64,000 nucleotides of DNA from Pseudarthrobacter sp. IC2-21 (GTDB lineage: Bacteria; Actinomycetota; Actinomycetes; Actinomycetales; Micrococcaceae): positions 3,596,001 through 3,660,000 of the forward strand of contig NZ_CP139145.1 of the NCBI RefSeq assembly GCF_034048115.1. The letters are read 5' to 3'. Below, one piece after another: positions 37,997 through 47,346 of this stretch. Each line of letters opens with the position of its first letter. Positions within the stretch are counted from its first letter, which is position 1. A model generated the notes under the pieces. It made no database searches. It was not told the origin of the DNA and worked only from the letters and a program-made list of their open reading frames with translations. Position numbers and translations under genes: made by a program.

Positions 37997-38112
37997 GCAC
38001 TTATTTCTAGCTGCTGTGAGAGCTGCGCGTGGCCTTCCCAGGCCCGCGCTGTTATGTTTGGCTTCACACCAAATGACCCCGTCACGGCAGAAACCAATGG
38101 ATGAGAGCCCCG

Positions 38113-39384
38113 ATGCAGCAGTTAGCGACCGAACGTAACTGGGCCGGCAACCACACTTACCGCGCCCCCGCGATTGCCCATCCGGCCAGCCTCCAGGAGC
38201 TGCAGGAGCTGGTCCGGAGTGAAAAACGCGTCCGGGCGCTGGGATCGCGCCATTCGTTTAACGACATCGCGGACACCACAGGACCGTTGGTGGTCCTCGA
38301 CCGGGTGGCCCAAGGCATGACCGTGGACCCACTGAACATGACGGTGACCGTCGATGCGGGGACGCGGTACGGGACCCTGGCAGCTGAACTTCACCGGCGC
38401 GGTTTCGCGCTGCATAATCTGGCTTCCCTTCCCCATATCTCGGTCGCCGGGGCGGTTGCGACGGCGACGCACGGCTCGGGCGATGCCAACGGCAACCTGG
38501 CCACTGCCGTCGCAGGTCTGGAGATGGTCACCGCTGACGGCAGCATCTTGTCGGCGCGCGAAGGGGACGACCATTTCGAGGGCATGGTGGTGGGGCTGGG
38601 AGCGCTTGGCATCGTCACCCGCCTCACCCTAAAGATTGAACCCACGTTCGAGGTCAGCCAAACCGTCCACGAACGCCTCCCCTGGGATCAGGTCCTGGAG
38701 AACTTTGATGCCGTGACGGCTTCCGCGTACAGCGTGAGCCTGTTTACCGACTGGAGCGGAACCACGGTGGAGCAGGCCTGGCTCAAAAGCCGCACCCGCG
38801 ATCTGCAGCCTGCCGGACACTCACCTGAATATTTTGGGGCAGTCCCCGCGACCCAGGCACGGCATCCACTTCCCGGCGTATCCGGCAGCAACTGCACGCA
38901 GCAGCTCGGAGTTCCGGGGCCCTGGTCTGACCGGCTGGCCCACTTCCGGATGGAATTCACCCCAAGCAGGGGGGACGAACTGCAAAGTGAATACCTGATC
39001 CCGCGCGAGTACGCCACGGACGCCATCCGAACCATGAGGAAGCTCTCCAACGTGGTAACTCCGCTGCTGCTCGTTGGTGAGATCCGCACGGTCGCGGCAG
39101 ACGAGCTGTGGCTGAGCCCGAACTACGGCCGGGACGGAATCGGACTGCACTTCACGTGGCGACAGGACCAGCCCGCCGTCCAGGCCGTGCTGCCCCTGCT
39201 CGAAGCGGAACTCGCCCCCTTCTCAGGCCGGCCCCACTGGGGGAAGCTCTTTGGCACCGAGGCCGAAGCCATCAGGCCGCTGTACCCGCGCATGGCTGAC
39301 TTCATCGCTTTGGCGGACGGCATGGATCCCACCGGCAAGTTCCGCAACGACTTCCTCAACCGCACTGTGTTCGGAAACGATTAA
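38113..39384 (+). CDS. Alditol (xylitol/sorbitol) oxidase
   Basis: A VAO-type flavoprotein of 423 residues resembling Streptomyces coelicolor AldO along its length, as I recall it. It oxidises the terminal hydroxyl of xylitol or sorbitol with O2, giving the aldose and H2O2. Near the N terminus ALGSRHSFNDIADT supplies the covalent-FAD His (His47 from this start, His46 in AldO). ASLPHISVAGAVATATHGSG and the C-terminal GRPHWGKLF match the family. I prefer the ATG at 38113 (GAGAG upstream, length match) to 38101. Divergent from xylA, it would feed xylose made from xylitol into xylAB. Confidence 0.88.
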   Translation: MQQLATERNWAGNHTYRAPAIAHPASLQELQELVRSEKRVRALGSRHSFNDIADTTGPLVVLDRVAQGMTVDPLNMTVTVDAGTRYGTLAAELHRRGFALHNLASLPHISVAGAVATATHGSGDANGNLATAVAGLEMVTADGSILSAREGDDHFEGMVVGLGALGIVTRLTLKIEPTFEVSQTVHERLPWDQVLENFDAVTASAYSVSLFTDWSGTTVEQAWLKSRTRDLQPAGHSPEYFGAVPATQARHPLPGVSGSNCTQQLGVPGPWSDRLAHFRMEFTPSRGDELQSEYLIPREYATDAIRTMRKLSNVVTPLLLVGEIRTVAADELWLSPNYGRDGIGLHFTWRQDQPAVQAVLPLLEAELAPFSGRPHWGKLFGTEAEAIRPLYPRMADFIALADGMDPTGKFRNDFLNRTVFGND

Positions 39385-39387
39385 CCG

Positions 39388-40665
39388 ATGATGACACCCA
39401 AAAGCCGCTCCTCCCCCGCATCCACGCTTTCCACCGCTTCTGCGCAGCCGCTGCCGTACGGCGAGCCGGACCCTTCGAGGCGGAACAACCTGGCCTTGAT
39501 CACATCCTTCGTCCACCACCACGGCTTCCTCAGCCGGGCGCAGCTGACGAGAATGACAGGCCTCAACCGCTCAACAGTGGGAACACTGATCGGCCAACTG
39601 GGCGCCGTAGGGCTCGTCTACGAGACGCCGCCCTCCGGCGGCGCCCACGTGGGCAGGCCCAGCCCGGACGTGCACCCGAGCCCCTCCACAGCTGCCCTTG
39701 CCGTTAACCCCGAGATCGACGCCGTGACCATCGGCCTGGTGAGCCTGGGCGGGAAGGTCCAAAAGAAGATCCGCTTCGCCACGGACCGGATTCCGACAGC
39801 CAGAGAGGCCGTTAACATCGCCGCGGCCGTGATCGAGGGCATGCGCACCGAGCTCGAGACGTCCTACCGGATCACCGGGATTGGCATGGCCGTGCCCGGG
39901 CTGGTCAACGGTGCTGACGGCGTCGTCCGGCACGCCCCGCACCTGGGCTGGCGCGATGAGCCTGTCGCCAGCATGCTCAGCCAGGCAACCGGCTACGCCT
40001 GCCAGGCCGCCAACGACGCCTCCATGGCGGCGGAGGCGGAGCTGATCTTCGGCGCAGGAGACCGGGCCGGCCGCGAGAACCTTATCTACCTCAACGGGGG
40101 CGCCAGCGGCATCGGCGGCGGCGTGATCTGCAACGGCCTGTTGCTGCGAGGCACCTCAGGTTTCGCGGGAGAGCTCGGCCACTCCTTTGTCCGGACCGAC
40201 GGTGGCACCTGCCATTGCGGCGCCACCGGATGCCTTGAAACTGAAGTCGCACAGTCCCGGCTCTTCGACCTCGCAGGACTGTCCGGCGGAGACGCAGCCC
40301 AACTGGAAGAGGCACTCACAAAGAACAGCACCGCCGAAGTGGCGGAGGAAGTGGCGCGGCAGCTGAACTACCTCGGGATAGCCCTGCGCAACGCCGTCAA
40401 CATTTTCAATCCCGAAGCGATCGTGCTCGATGGGTTCCTAGGCGTCCTGCACTCCCTCTCCCCCGGAACTCTGGAAAACCAACTGCTGTCCCAGGCCCTG
40501 GACGGGCCAGCCAGCCAAGTACGTATCTACCGGGCAGAACTGGGCACAGACCTGATGATGCTCGGGGCAGCCGAGTTGGCCTTTACGCAGTTTCTGGCCA
40601 ACCCCCTCAGCATCGGCGCCCTACCTGTTCCCGCTACTCACACCCACGCGCCAAGCCGGCGCTAA
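39388..40665 (+). CDS. xylR: ROK-family transcriptional repressor, probable xylose regulator
   Basis: A 425-residue ROK protein with an N-terminal wHTH (about residues 30-90; FLSRAQLTRMTGLNRSTVGTLIGQL) and a kinase-like sugar-sensing domain. The ROK signature shows as GGASGIGGGVICNGLLLRG and GTCHCGATGCLE (zinc site CHCGATGC). The ATG is 3 bp after the alditol oxidase stop, so they form an operon. The inverted repeat at the xylA promoter and a smaller one upstream of alditol oxidase are the likely operators. The symbol is assigned from context. Confidence 0.85.
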   Translation: MMTPKSRSSPASTLSTASAQPLPYGEPDPSRRNNLALITSFVHHHGFLSRAQLTRMTGLNRSTVGTLIGQLGAVGLVYETPPSGGAHVGRPSPDVHPSPSTAALAVNPEIDAVTIGLVSLGGKVQKKIRFATDRIPTAREAVNIAAAVIEGMRTELETSYRITGIGMAVPGLVNGADGVVRHAPHLGWRDEPVASMLSQATGYACQAANDASMAAEAELIFGAGDRAGRENLIYLNGGASGIGGGVICNGLLLRGTSGFAGELGHSFVRTDGGTCHCGATGCLETEVAQSRLFDLAGLSGGDAAQLEEALTKNSTAEVAEEVARQLNYLGIALRNAVNIFNPEAIVLDGFLGVLHSLSPGTLENQLLSQALDGPASQVRIYRAELGTDLMMLGAAELAFTQFLANPLSIGALPVPATHTHAPSRR

Positions 40666-40677
40666 CCCTCCACAGCG

Positions 40678-41589
40678 CTAACCCTCCACTGCGTGGATCC
40701 GGAAGCCGAGGGGTCGGGACTGGCCAGGTTCGAGGACAACCAAGTCCTGGCCGGAGTTGAAGGCGTCAGGCGGGCAGGTCATGGGTTCAACAGCCAGCCC
40801 CTTGCGCCCGCGCAGCTCTCCGGAGTAGAGCTGCACCCAGGGCGCCTCGGTTCCGCCAGCTTCCAGCACTGCCGCCAGCTTCACGGCGGGGTTGCGCAGG
40901 GTGACGGCCCAGTTGCTCTCGGGGAGGGCGGTGAAGGCGTGGTCGAGCGACTGGGAAGCCAGTACCCGGGGTTCGGAGAAATCGAAGTCCGTGTCCGGGG
41001 TTTCGAGGAGGCCAGCCGGCCGGAGCTTTTCATCCGTCAGGAGCACTTTGCCGGCCTTGAAGCTCAGTTCGCAGTTGGAAACATCCTCGCCGTTCACGGT
41101 GAGATAGGGGTGGGAGCCGCAGCCGTAGGGCGCGGGTCCCGTCCCGCAGTTGGTCGCACCGAGTTGGACGTGCAGGCCCGTTCGCGCGTCCAGCGAGTAG
41201 CGCGCCGAGAGCGCCAGCTGAAACGGATAGCCTGGTTCTCCGTGGAGCAGGTGCGTGAGTACCAGGTCAGCGTCCGAGCGCTGTTCCACATTCCATTCAA
41301 CCCAGAGGGCAAGCCCGTGGAGCGCACTTCCGGGGGATGCCTCGTTGACGGGGAGTTCAAAGCGTTGGCCGGTGAAGGTGTAGCCGCCGCCGGTCACCCG
41401 GTTCGGCCAGGGCATGAGGACCTTTCCAGCGTAGGCCGGTGGCAGTTCGTCCGCGGGGAAGGGCAGGACGAGGTCCTTGCCCTGAAAGGACAGGCTCACC
41501 AGGCCTGCGCCGGCGGTGGCGACCGTGGCTTTGTAGTCCCCCGACTCGAGGGCGATCAGCTTTCCGTTGGGCGTAACGATGGGTGACAT
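40678..41589 (-). CDS. Aldose 1-epimerase family protein
   Basis: A 303-residue galactose mutarotase-like protein that interconverts alpha and beta anomers. Family features are PWPNRVTGGGYTFTGQRFELP, the catalytic His regions (LHGLALWVEW and YGCGSHPYLTV) and a late Glu (GLAVEPMTCPPDAF). The ATG at 41589 lies 34 bp after the LacI stop on the same strand, so the two are probably cotranscribed and the enzyme serves the sugar handled by the LacI operon. It converges with xylR, 12 bp apart. Confidence 0.88.
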   Translation of the reverse strand: MSPIVTPNGKLIALESGDYKATVATAGAGLVSLSFQGKDLVLPFPADELPPAYAGKVLMPWPNRVTGGGYTFTGQRFELPVNEASPGSALHGLALWVEWNVEQRSDADLVLTHLLHGEPGYPFQLALSARYSLDARTGLHVQLGATNCGTGPAPYGCGSHPYLTVNGEDVSNCELSFKAGKVLLTDEKLRPAGLLETPDTDFDFSEPRVLASQSLDHAFTALPESNWAVTLRNPAVKLAAVLEAGGTEAPWVQLYSGELRGRKGLAVEPMTCPPDAFNSGQDLVVLEPGQSRPLGFRIHAVEG

Positions 41590-41623
41590 GGCGCTCCTTT
41601 CAAGACACTGGTTCTCGCCGGCG

Positions 41624-42670
41624 TTATTGAGCTACGGAAGGGGCTGCTGTGGAGTCACGGACGACAACGTGCGTGGCCAGCTCGACGCGGTAGGCGTCAA
41701 GGACCTCCCCGCGCGCCTGGCGGAGCAGCGACCGCAACGCTGCGCGCCCCATCTCTTCCAGCGGCTGGGCCACGGACGTTATCGCCGGGATGGACTGCTC
41801 CCCCTGGATAGTTCCGTCGAACCCAATAAGGCTGAGGTCATCGGGGATCCTCACTCCGTGACGGCCTGCTTCAGCGAGCACCCCCAGAGCGATGCTGTCG
41901 CTTGCGGCAAAGATGGCAGTGGGGCACTGATCAAGCCTCAGCAGCGCCTTAAGGCCCGCGACTCCGCTTTCCCGGCGGAACCTGCCGCCGGAAATGATGT
42001 ATTGGGGATCCACTTGCAGGCCTTGTGCCGTCAAAGCGGCCATGTAGCCGTGGAGCCGTGCCTGGTTGCATTCGGCCTTCTCTATGCCGCCGATGTAGGC
42101 AATGCGCCGGTGACCCAAGCCCAGCAGGTGTTCTGTGGCGGCTTTGCCGCCAGCCCAGTTCGTTGCTCCCACGCTGACCACGTCGGACGGCGGCGGATTG
42201 AGCGGGTCGATCACGACGACGGGAATGTGGCGGCGGCGGAACGCATTCAGCTGCACCTCGCTGAAAGCCGAGGTCACCACAATCATTCCTGCCCTGCCCT
42301 CGTCCATGATCCGCTGGGCCCGACGCTCCGGGCTGTGCCCCCTGGAGGCAGGCGGTCCGGTGACGCTCACCAAAGTTTCGACATCGTCAGCGGCAGCCAG
42401 CTGCAGTATCCCGTTGAGGACCTCGACGGTGTAGGCGGAGTCGAGCACGTCGATGACCACTTCCACCACCGTGCTGGCCTTGGCCGCGGAGCGTCGCTGC
42501 AAAGGCGACTGATACCCCGCCTGTTCCAGGGCGGCCAGAACGCGCGCCCGGGTTTGCGGCGCCACATCTTCCCGCCCGTTGACCACCTTGGAGACTGTCG
42601 GCGCAGAAACGCCTGCCTGGAGGGCGACGGCAGCAAGGGTGGTCTTTTCGGGCCGGGCGTTTGTAGCCAA
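41624..42670 (-). CDS. LacI-family transcriptional regulator
   Basis: A 348-residue LacI repressor. The N-terminal HTH with hinge is clear (TLAAVALQAGVSAPTVSKVVNG, residues 10-31, shown in part as AGVSAPTVSKVVNG), then the periplasmic-binding-like sensor domain (IGFDGTIQGEQSIPAITSV near residue 285). It is divergent from the sugar ABC operon. A near-perfect palindrome lies 16 bp upstream of its ATG and a perfect one downstream of the operon promoter, so it probably represses both itself and the operon until a sugar binds. Confidence 0.9.
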   Translation of the reverse strand: MATNARPEKTTLAAVALQAGVSAPTVSKVVNGREDVAPQTRARVLAALEQAGYQSPLQRRSAAKASTVVEVVIDVLDSAYTVEVLNGILQLAAADDVETLVSVTGPPASRGHSPERRAQRIMDEGRAGMIVVTSAFSEVQLNAFRRRHIPVVVIDPLNPPPSDVVSVGATNWAGGKAATEHLLGLGHRRIAYIGGIEKAECNQARLHGYMAALTAQGLQVDPQYIISGGRFRRESGVAGLKALLRLDQCPTAIFAASDSIALGVLAEAGRHGVRIPDDLSLIGFDGTIQGEQSIPAITSVAQPLEEMGRAALRSLLRQARGEVLDAYRVELATHVVVRDSTAAPSVAQ

Positions 42671-42685
42671 GGGATGGCTCCGTTC

Positions 42686-42703
42686 TTTCGAAATATTTCG
42701 TAG
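42686..42703. promoter_or_regulatory. LacI operator 1 (autoregulatory)
   Basis: TTTCGAAATATTTCGTAG-like site: 16 of 18 positions of the perfect palindrome at 42829 are matched. It lies just downstream of a minus-strand promoter (TTGACC at 42737-42732, CAAGAT at 42714-42709, 17-bp spacing) and 16 bp before the lacI ATG. Confidence 0.7.
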
Positions 42704-42780
42704 GCAATATCTTGCCGCTCATCGGACCGCTGGTCAACCAGACTTCAAAAAATCTAAAACACACAAAGGCAATCCGGTGC

Positions 42781-42809
42781 TTGACTGTGATGTCGGTCAC
42801 CGCTAGATT
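42781..42809 (+). promoter_or_regulatory. Promoter of the sugar ABC operon
   Basis: TTGACT (42781-42786) and TAGATT (42804-42809) with a 17-bp spacer, 159 bp upstream of the binding-protein ATG. Confidence 0.75.
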
Positions 42810-42828
42810 TGCCTCACCGGTCGCAAGT

Positions 42829-42846
42829 TTTCGAAATATTTCGAAA
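42829..42846. promoter_or_regulatory. LacI operator 2 (sugar operon)
   Basis: TTTCGAAATATTTCGAAA is a perfect 18-bp palindrome without a spacer, typical for LacI-family dimers. It lies about 13-30 bp downstream of the expected transcription start, a roadblock position. Confidence 0.8.
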
Positions 42847-42967
42847 GGAAGGCAGTGCGACCCCCGACCAAAGTGACGTGGACAATCCGCCTCGAAGCCG
42901 AGATGCAAAGTCCACATCACACGTTACCGGGACCCAGCGTTGAGCCCGGATGATGAACGGAAGCGAA

Positions 42968-44287
42968 ATGAAAATTCGAAAGTTGCGCTCGGCAGCCCTG
43001 GCAATTTCCGCCGCAGGAATGGCAATCAGCCTGGCAGCCTGCGGTTCTGCAGGTCCTGCCGGCTCAAACGTGAGCAGTGACTCGGCCGCCATGTGGGGCC
43101 TCACCGGCGGCAACCAGCCGGTCCTGCAGAAGTCCGTGGATGACTGGAACCAGGCGAATCCGGACAAATCCATCAAGCTCGACTTCTTCGCCAACGACGC
43201 ATACAAGACCAAGGTCCGGACCGCAGTCGGCGCCGGTCAAGGCCCCACGTTCATCTATGGCTGGGGCGGCGGAGTCCTCAAGTCATATGTCGATGCCGGC
43301 CAGGTGGACGACCTTTCCAGCTTCCTGAAGGACAATCCGAAGGTCAAAGACCGTTACCTGCCCGCAGTGCTGAAGAACGGCGAGGTGGACGGCAAGACCT
43401 ACGCCCTGCCGAACAACAACGTCCAGCCGGTGGTCCTCTACTTCAACAAGGAAGTATTCGACAAGGTGGGCGCTCAGGCCCCGAAGACCTGGGACGAGCT
43501 GATGGCCCTGGTACCGAAATTCAAGGAAGCCGGAATCGCCCCGTTCTCGCTCGGTGGACAGTCCAAGTGGCCGGACCTGATGTGGCTCGAGTACCTCGTT
43601 GAGCGCATTGGCGGCCCTGAGGTCTTCGCAAACATTGCCGCCAACAAGCCGGGGGCATGGTCCGATCCTGCCGTGATTCAGTCCCTGACCAAGATCCAGG
43701 AGCTGGTGGACGCCGGCGGGTTCGTCAACGGTTTCTCCTCCATTGCTGCCGACAGCAACGCCGACCAGGCCATGATGTACACCGGCAAGGCAGCCATGAT
43801 TCTGCAGGGCGGCTGGATCTATCAGGGAATGAAGAAGGATGCCGCGGACTTCGTCAAGAGCGGCAAGCTGGGCTTCACCACTTTCCCGACTGTTGCCGGC
43901 GGCAAGGGCGACCCGGCTAACGTCGTGGGCAACCCCTCCAACTTCTGGTCCATCTCGGCCAAGGCCACGGACGCCCAGAAGAAGGCGGCCCTGGATTACG
44001 TCAAGGACGGCATGTTCACCGACGCCAACACCGACGCTCTGATCAGTTCGGGTGCCGTGCCAGTGGTTCAGGGCATCGAAAGCAAGCTCGACGCCTCCCC
44101 AGATAAGGACTTCCTGAACTTCGTCTACGGAATGGCCAAGAACGCTCCCAGCTTCACGCTCTCCTGGGACCAGGCCCTCAGCCCGGCTCAAGGAGACGCC
44201 ATGCTGTCGAACCTGGACCAGATTTTCCTGAAGAAGATCAGCCCGGAGCAGTTCGCCAGCACCATGAACGCCACGATCGGAAAGTAA
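42968..44287 (+). CDS. Extracellular sugar-binding lipoprotein (CUT1)
   Basis: A 439-residue solute-binding protein. The signal peptide ends in the lipobox LAAC at about residue 25, so it is lipid-anchored. The body has typical CUT1 phrases: YALPNNNVQPVVLYFNKEVFDKVG, TWDELMALVPKFKEAGI and KAAMILQGGWIYQGM. I choose the ATG at 42968 (GGAAG upstream); the ATG at 42950 would add a non-signal prefix. First gene of a seven-gene LacI-controlled operon. The ligand is unknown; neighbours point to a glycoside or uncommon hexose. Confidence 0.88.
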   Translation: MKIRKLRSAALAISAAGMAISLAACGSAGPAGSNVSSDSAAMWGLTGGNQPVLQKSVDDWNQANPDKSIKLDFFANDAYKTKVRTAVGAGQGPTFIYGWGGGVLKSYVDAGQVDDLSSFLKDNPKVKDRYLPAVLKNGEVDGKTYALPNNNVQPVVLYFNKEVFDKVGAQAPKTWDELMALVPKFKEAGIAPFSLGGQSKWPDLMWLEYLVERIGGPEVFANIAANKPGAWSDPAVIQSLTKIQELVDAGGFVNGFSSIAADSNADQAMMYTGKAAMILQGGWIYQGMKKDAADFVKSGKLGFTTFPTVAGGKGDPANVVGNPSNFWSISAKATDAQKKAALDYVKDGMFTDANTDALISSGAVPVVQGIESKLDASPDKDFLNFVYGMAKNAPSFTLSWDQALSPAQGDAMLSNLDQIFLKKISPEQFASTMNATIGK

Positions 44288-44293
44288 GAGACC

Positions 44294-45196
44294 ATGACGG
44301 CTCTTGGTTCTTCTAACCGAGGGGTCCGCGATGCGGGCCCCTCGGGGTGGCTCGCGGCCCCGGCATTGATCTTCTTCCTCGCATTTGCAGTTGTCCCGCT
44401 CATCGGCGTCGTCTTCCTCAGTTTCACGAGTTGGAACGGACTGGGCGAGATCAAGCTGGAAGGTTTGGCCAGCTGGACGACGGTCCTGACGGATCCGGTA
44501 ACAGGCAACGCGCTGGTGGTGACAGCCAAGATCATGTTCTTCTCGTTCATTGTCCAGGCACCCATCAGTCTGCTCCTGGGCGTCTTCACGGCGGGCGGAC
44601 AAAAATACCGCGCGGCCCTCGCCGTCCTGTATTTCCTGCCGCTGCTGCTCTCATCTGCCGCAGTCGCCATAGCCTTCAAGGCCCTGCTCGACCCCAACTT
44701 CGGCTTGGGCCCCGGGTTCAACCTGCCCATCCTGGCCCAGGACTGGCTCGGGAATTCCGACTTGGTCCTGTTCGTGGTGGTCTTCGTGATCGCGTGGCAG
44801 TTTGTCCCGTTCCACACCCTGATCTACCAAGGCGGCGTTCGCCAGATCCCCACCTCGCTCTATGAGGCAGCCGAAATCGACGGCGCGGGACGTCTCCGTC
44901 AGTTCTGGAACATCACGCTGCCGCAGTTGAAGTACACCGTCATCACGTCCTCCACCCTGATGGTGGTGGGCAGCCTGGCCTATTTCGACCTCATCTTCGT
45001 GCTCACCGGCGGCGGACCCGGATACAGCACCCGGCTGCTTCCGCTGCACATGTACCTGACGGGTTTCAAAGCTAATGACATGGGGGCCGCGAGCGCCCTT
45101 GGCGTCATCCTCGTCGTCATCGGCCTGGGCATGGCGCTCCTGCTGCAGCGTCTCGGCGGCAAGAACCGCAACGCGAGCCAATTGGAAGGTGCCTGA
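44294..45196 (+). CDS. Sugar ABC transporter permease, MalF type
   Basis: A 300-residue permease with six hydrophobic segments and the EAA loop EAAEIDGAGRLRQFWNITLP in the C-terminal third. It starts 7 bp after the binding-protein stop and its TGA overlaps the next ATG by one base (TGATG). With the following permease it forms the channel for the sugar captured at 42968. No ATPase is encoded in the operon, so a shared MsmK-like ATPase is expected. Confidence 0.92.
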   Translation: MTALGSSNRGVRDAGPSGWLAAPALIFFLAFAVVPLIGVVFLSFTSWNGLGEIKLEGLASWTTVLTDPVTGNALVVTAKIMFFSFIVQAPISLLLGVFTAGGQKYRAALAVLYFLPLLLSSAAVAIAFKALLDPNFGLGPGFNLPILAQDWLGNSDLVLFVVVFVIAWQFVPFHTLIYQGGVRQIPTSLYEAAEIDGAGRLRQFWNITLPQLKYTVITSSTLMVVGSLAYFDLIFVLTGGGPGYSTRLLPLHMYLTGFKANDMGAASALGVILVVIGLGMALLLQRLGGKNRNASQLEGA

Positions 45197-46101
45197 TGGC
45201 GTCCACGACACAACTGCCTATCCCTCCCGCCGAGACGGCGGGCACCATCCCCACCAAGCCGGTAACCCGCACCAAGGGTCCCGGACGGCAGCGCCCCAAC
45301 TTTCTCGGCGGGCTGGGCGGCTGGCTCTGGCTCGCAGTCATCATCATCCCGATCTACTACGTGGTGATTACCAGCTTCAAGAACCAGGCGGGGTTCTTTA
45401 CGTCCAACCCGATGCTTCCGGCGGCGGAGCCAACGCTGGACAACTACAAGCTGGTGCTGGAGAACGACTTCATCCGGTACTTCACCAACAGCCTCATCGT
45501 CACCCTCGGCACGGTCCTTCCCGCCCTTCTGGTGTCCTTCATGGCCGCCTACGCGATCGTCCGGGGCAGGAGCCGGTTCCTCAGCCTGACGAACAACCTG
45601 TTCCTCCTTGGCCTCGCCATTCCGCTGCACGCCACCATCATTCCCATCTACTGGATGATCACCAAAGCGCACATGTATGACACCTTGCTGGCGCTGATCC
45701 TGCCGTCGGTGGCGTTTGCCATCCCGGTCAGTGTCCTCATCCTGTCCAATTTCATGCGGGATGTCCCCAATGAACTGTTCGAGTCCATGCGGCTGGACGG
45801 CTGCTCGGACTGGAGCATGATGTGGCGTCTTGCCCTGCCCATGACTAAGCCGGCAGTCATCACCGTGGGCATCTACAACGCCCTGCACGTCTGGAACGGC
45901 TTCCTCTTCCCGCTGATCCTGACCCAAAGTCCCTCAACCAGGGTCCTCCCGCTCTCGCTCTGGACGTTCCAGGGAGAATTCAGCGTCAACATCCCCGCGG
46001 TCCTTGCGTCCGTGGTCCTGGCGACACTGCCGCTCTTGGTGGTTTACGTCGTGGCCCGCCGCCAATTACTCAGCGGCCTGACCGCCGGTTTCAGCAAGTA
46101 A
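45196..46101 (+). CDS. Sugar ABC transporter permease, MalG type
   Basis: A 301-residue permease. A Pro/Thr-rich cytoplasmic N terminus of about 35 residues leads into the first helix (GWLWLAVIIIPIYYVVITSF), with six segments in all. The EAA-like loop here is ESMRLDGCSDWSMMWRLALP, with the usual Ala-Ala changed to Ser-Met. Translationally coupled to the MalF-type permease; 13 bp before the first dehydrogenase gene. Confidence 0.92.
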   Translation: MASTTQLPIPPAETAGTIPTKPVTRTKGPGRQRPNFLGGLGGWLWLAVIIIPIYYVVITSFKNQAGFFTSNPMLPAAEPTLDNYKLVLENDFIRYFTNSLIVTLGTVLPALLVSFMAAYAIVRGRSRFLSLTNNLFLLGLAIPLHATIIPIYWMITKAHMYDTLLALILPSVAFAIPVSVLILSNFMRDVPNELFESMRLDGCSDWSMMWRLALPMTKPAVITVGIYNALHVWNGFLFPLILTQSPSTRVLPLSLWTFQGEFSVNIPAVLASVVLATLPLLVVYVVARRQLLSGLTAGFSK

Positions 46102-46114
46102 GAAAGGACTGACC

Positions 46115-47308
46115 ATGACAAAACCCCAGCCCCTGCGGGTCGGCATGGTGGGCTATGCCTTCATGGGAGCCGCCCACTCCCACGCCTGGCGCACGGCCCC
46201 ACGCTTCTTTGACCTGCCTCTCCAGCCCCGGCTCACCGCGGTCGCCGGACGAAATGCCGACGGCGTGCGCGCCGCCGCGGACAAGCTCGGCTGGGAATCG
46301 GTCGAGACAGACTGGCGGCGCCTGATCGAGCGCGACGACATCGACCTGATCGACATCTGCACCCCCGGCAACACCCACGCGGAAATTGCGATTGCCGCCC
46401 TCGAAGCCGGCAAGCACGTGCTGTGCGAAAAGCCGCTGGCAAATTCGGTCGAGGAGGCGGAACGGATGACCCTCGTGGCGGAGACAGCAGCCAAGCAGGG
46501 AATCCTCTCCATGTGCGGCTTCAGCTACCGCCGCACGCCCGCCCTTGCGCTGGCCAAACGACTGGTGGAACAGGGCAAGCTCGGCGAGATCCGGCATGTC
46601 CGGGCCCAGTATCTGCAGGACTGGCTTTCGGATGAGAATGCCCCCATGACCTGGCGACTGGACAAGAGCAAGTCCGGGTCAGGCTCCCTGGGTGACATCG
46701 GGGCGCACAGCATCGATGCTGCCCAGTGGGTATCCGGCCTCAGCATCTCCGGCGTTTCGGCTTTGCTGGAGACTTTCGTTCCGGAGCGTCCGCTCGCCGG
46801 CGACCTGGTGGGCCTGGGCGGCCACGGCGACCTTAGCAGTGACGCACCCCGCGGAAGCGTCACCGTCGACGACGCGGCGATCTTCAGTGCAAGGTTCGAC
46901 GGCGGCGCCGGTTCAACGGGTGCCGTAGGAGTCTTTGAAGCCACCCGCTACGCGCTGGGCAGGAAAAATGCCATGCGTCTTGAAATCAACGGGACCAGGG
47001 GTTCCCTGGCGTTCGACTTCGAGGAAATGAACGTCCTGTCCTTCTACGATGCCGCGGAATCCCCCAACGCCGGCTTCCGGCGGATCTTCGTCACCGAGCC
47101 CGAGCACCCGTATGTCGGCAACTGGTGGCCAACCGGCCATGGCCTGGGCTACGAGCACGGTTTCACCCACCAGGTGGTGGACCTCGTCACCGCGATCGGT
47201 GAAGGCCGCCAGCCGGAACCCTCTTTTGCGGAGGCCCTGCAGGTCCAGCGGGTCCTCGCCGCGGTGGAGTCCAGCGCTGCCAACTCCAGCCAGTGGCAAA
47301 AGGTCTGA
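46115..47308 (+). CDS. Gfo/Idh/MocA-family sugar dehydrogenase, LgdA-like
   Basis: A 397-residue NAD(P)-dependent dehydrogenase. The Rossmann start is [18 protein letters not shown], the family motif [13 protein letters not shown] carries the conserved EKP Lys, and the middle has [19 protein letters not shown] with the catalytic-region Asp and His. Several stretches ([30 protein letters not shown]) resemble levoglucosan 3-dehydrogenase LgdA of Pseudarthrobacter, as I recall that protein. I infer oxidation of a glycoside at C3. Fourth gene of the operon. Confidence 0.85.
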   Translation: MTKPQPLRVGMVGYAFMGAAHSHAWRTAPRFFDLPLQPRLTAVAGRNADGVRAAADKLGWESVETDWRRLIERDDIDLIDICTPGNTHAEIAIAALEAGKHVLCEKPLANSVEEAERMTLVAETAAKQGILSMCGFSYRRTPALALAKRLVEQGKLGEIRHVRAQYLQDWLSDENAPMTWRLDKSKSGSGSLGDIGAHSIDAAQWVSGLSISGVSALLETFVPERPLAGDLVGLGGHGDLSSDAPRGSVTVDDAAIFSARFDGGAGSTGAVGVFEATRYALGRKNAMRLEINGTRGSLAFDFEEMNVLSFYDAAESPNAGFRRIFVTEPEHPYVGNWWPTGHGLGYEHGFTHQVVDLVTAIGEGRQPEPSFAEALQVQRVLAAVESSAANSSQWQKV

Positions 47309-47346
47309 GCAGCGCCGCCCAAAGCCAGTACAACCAAGGAAACCTG

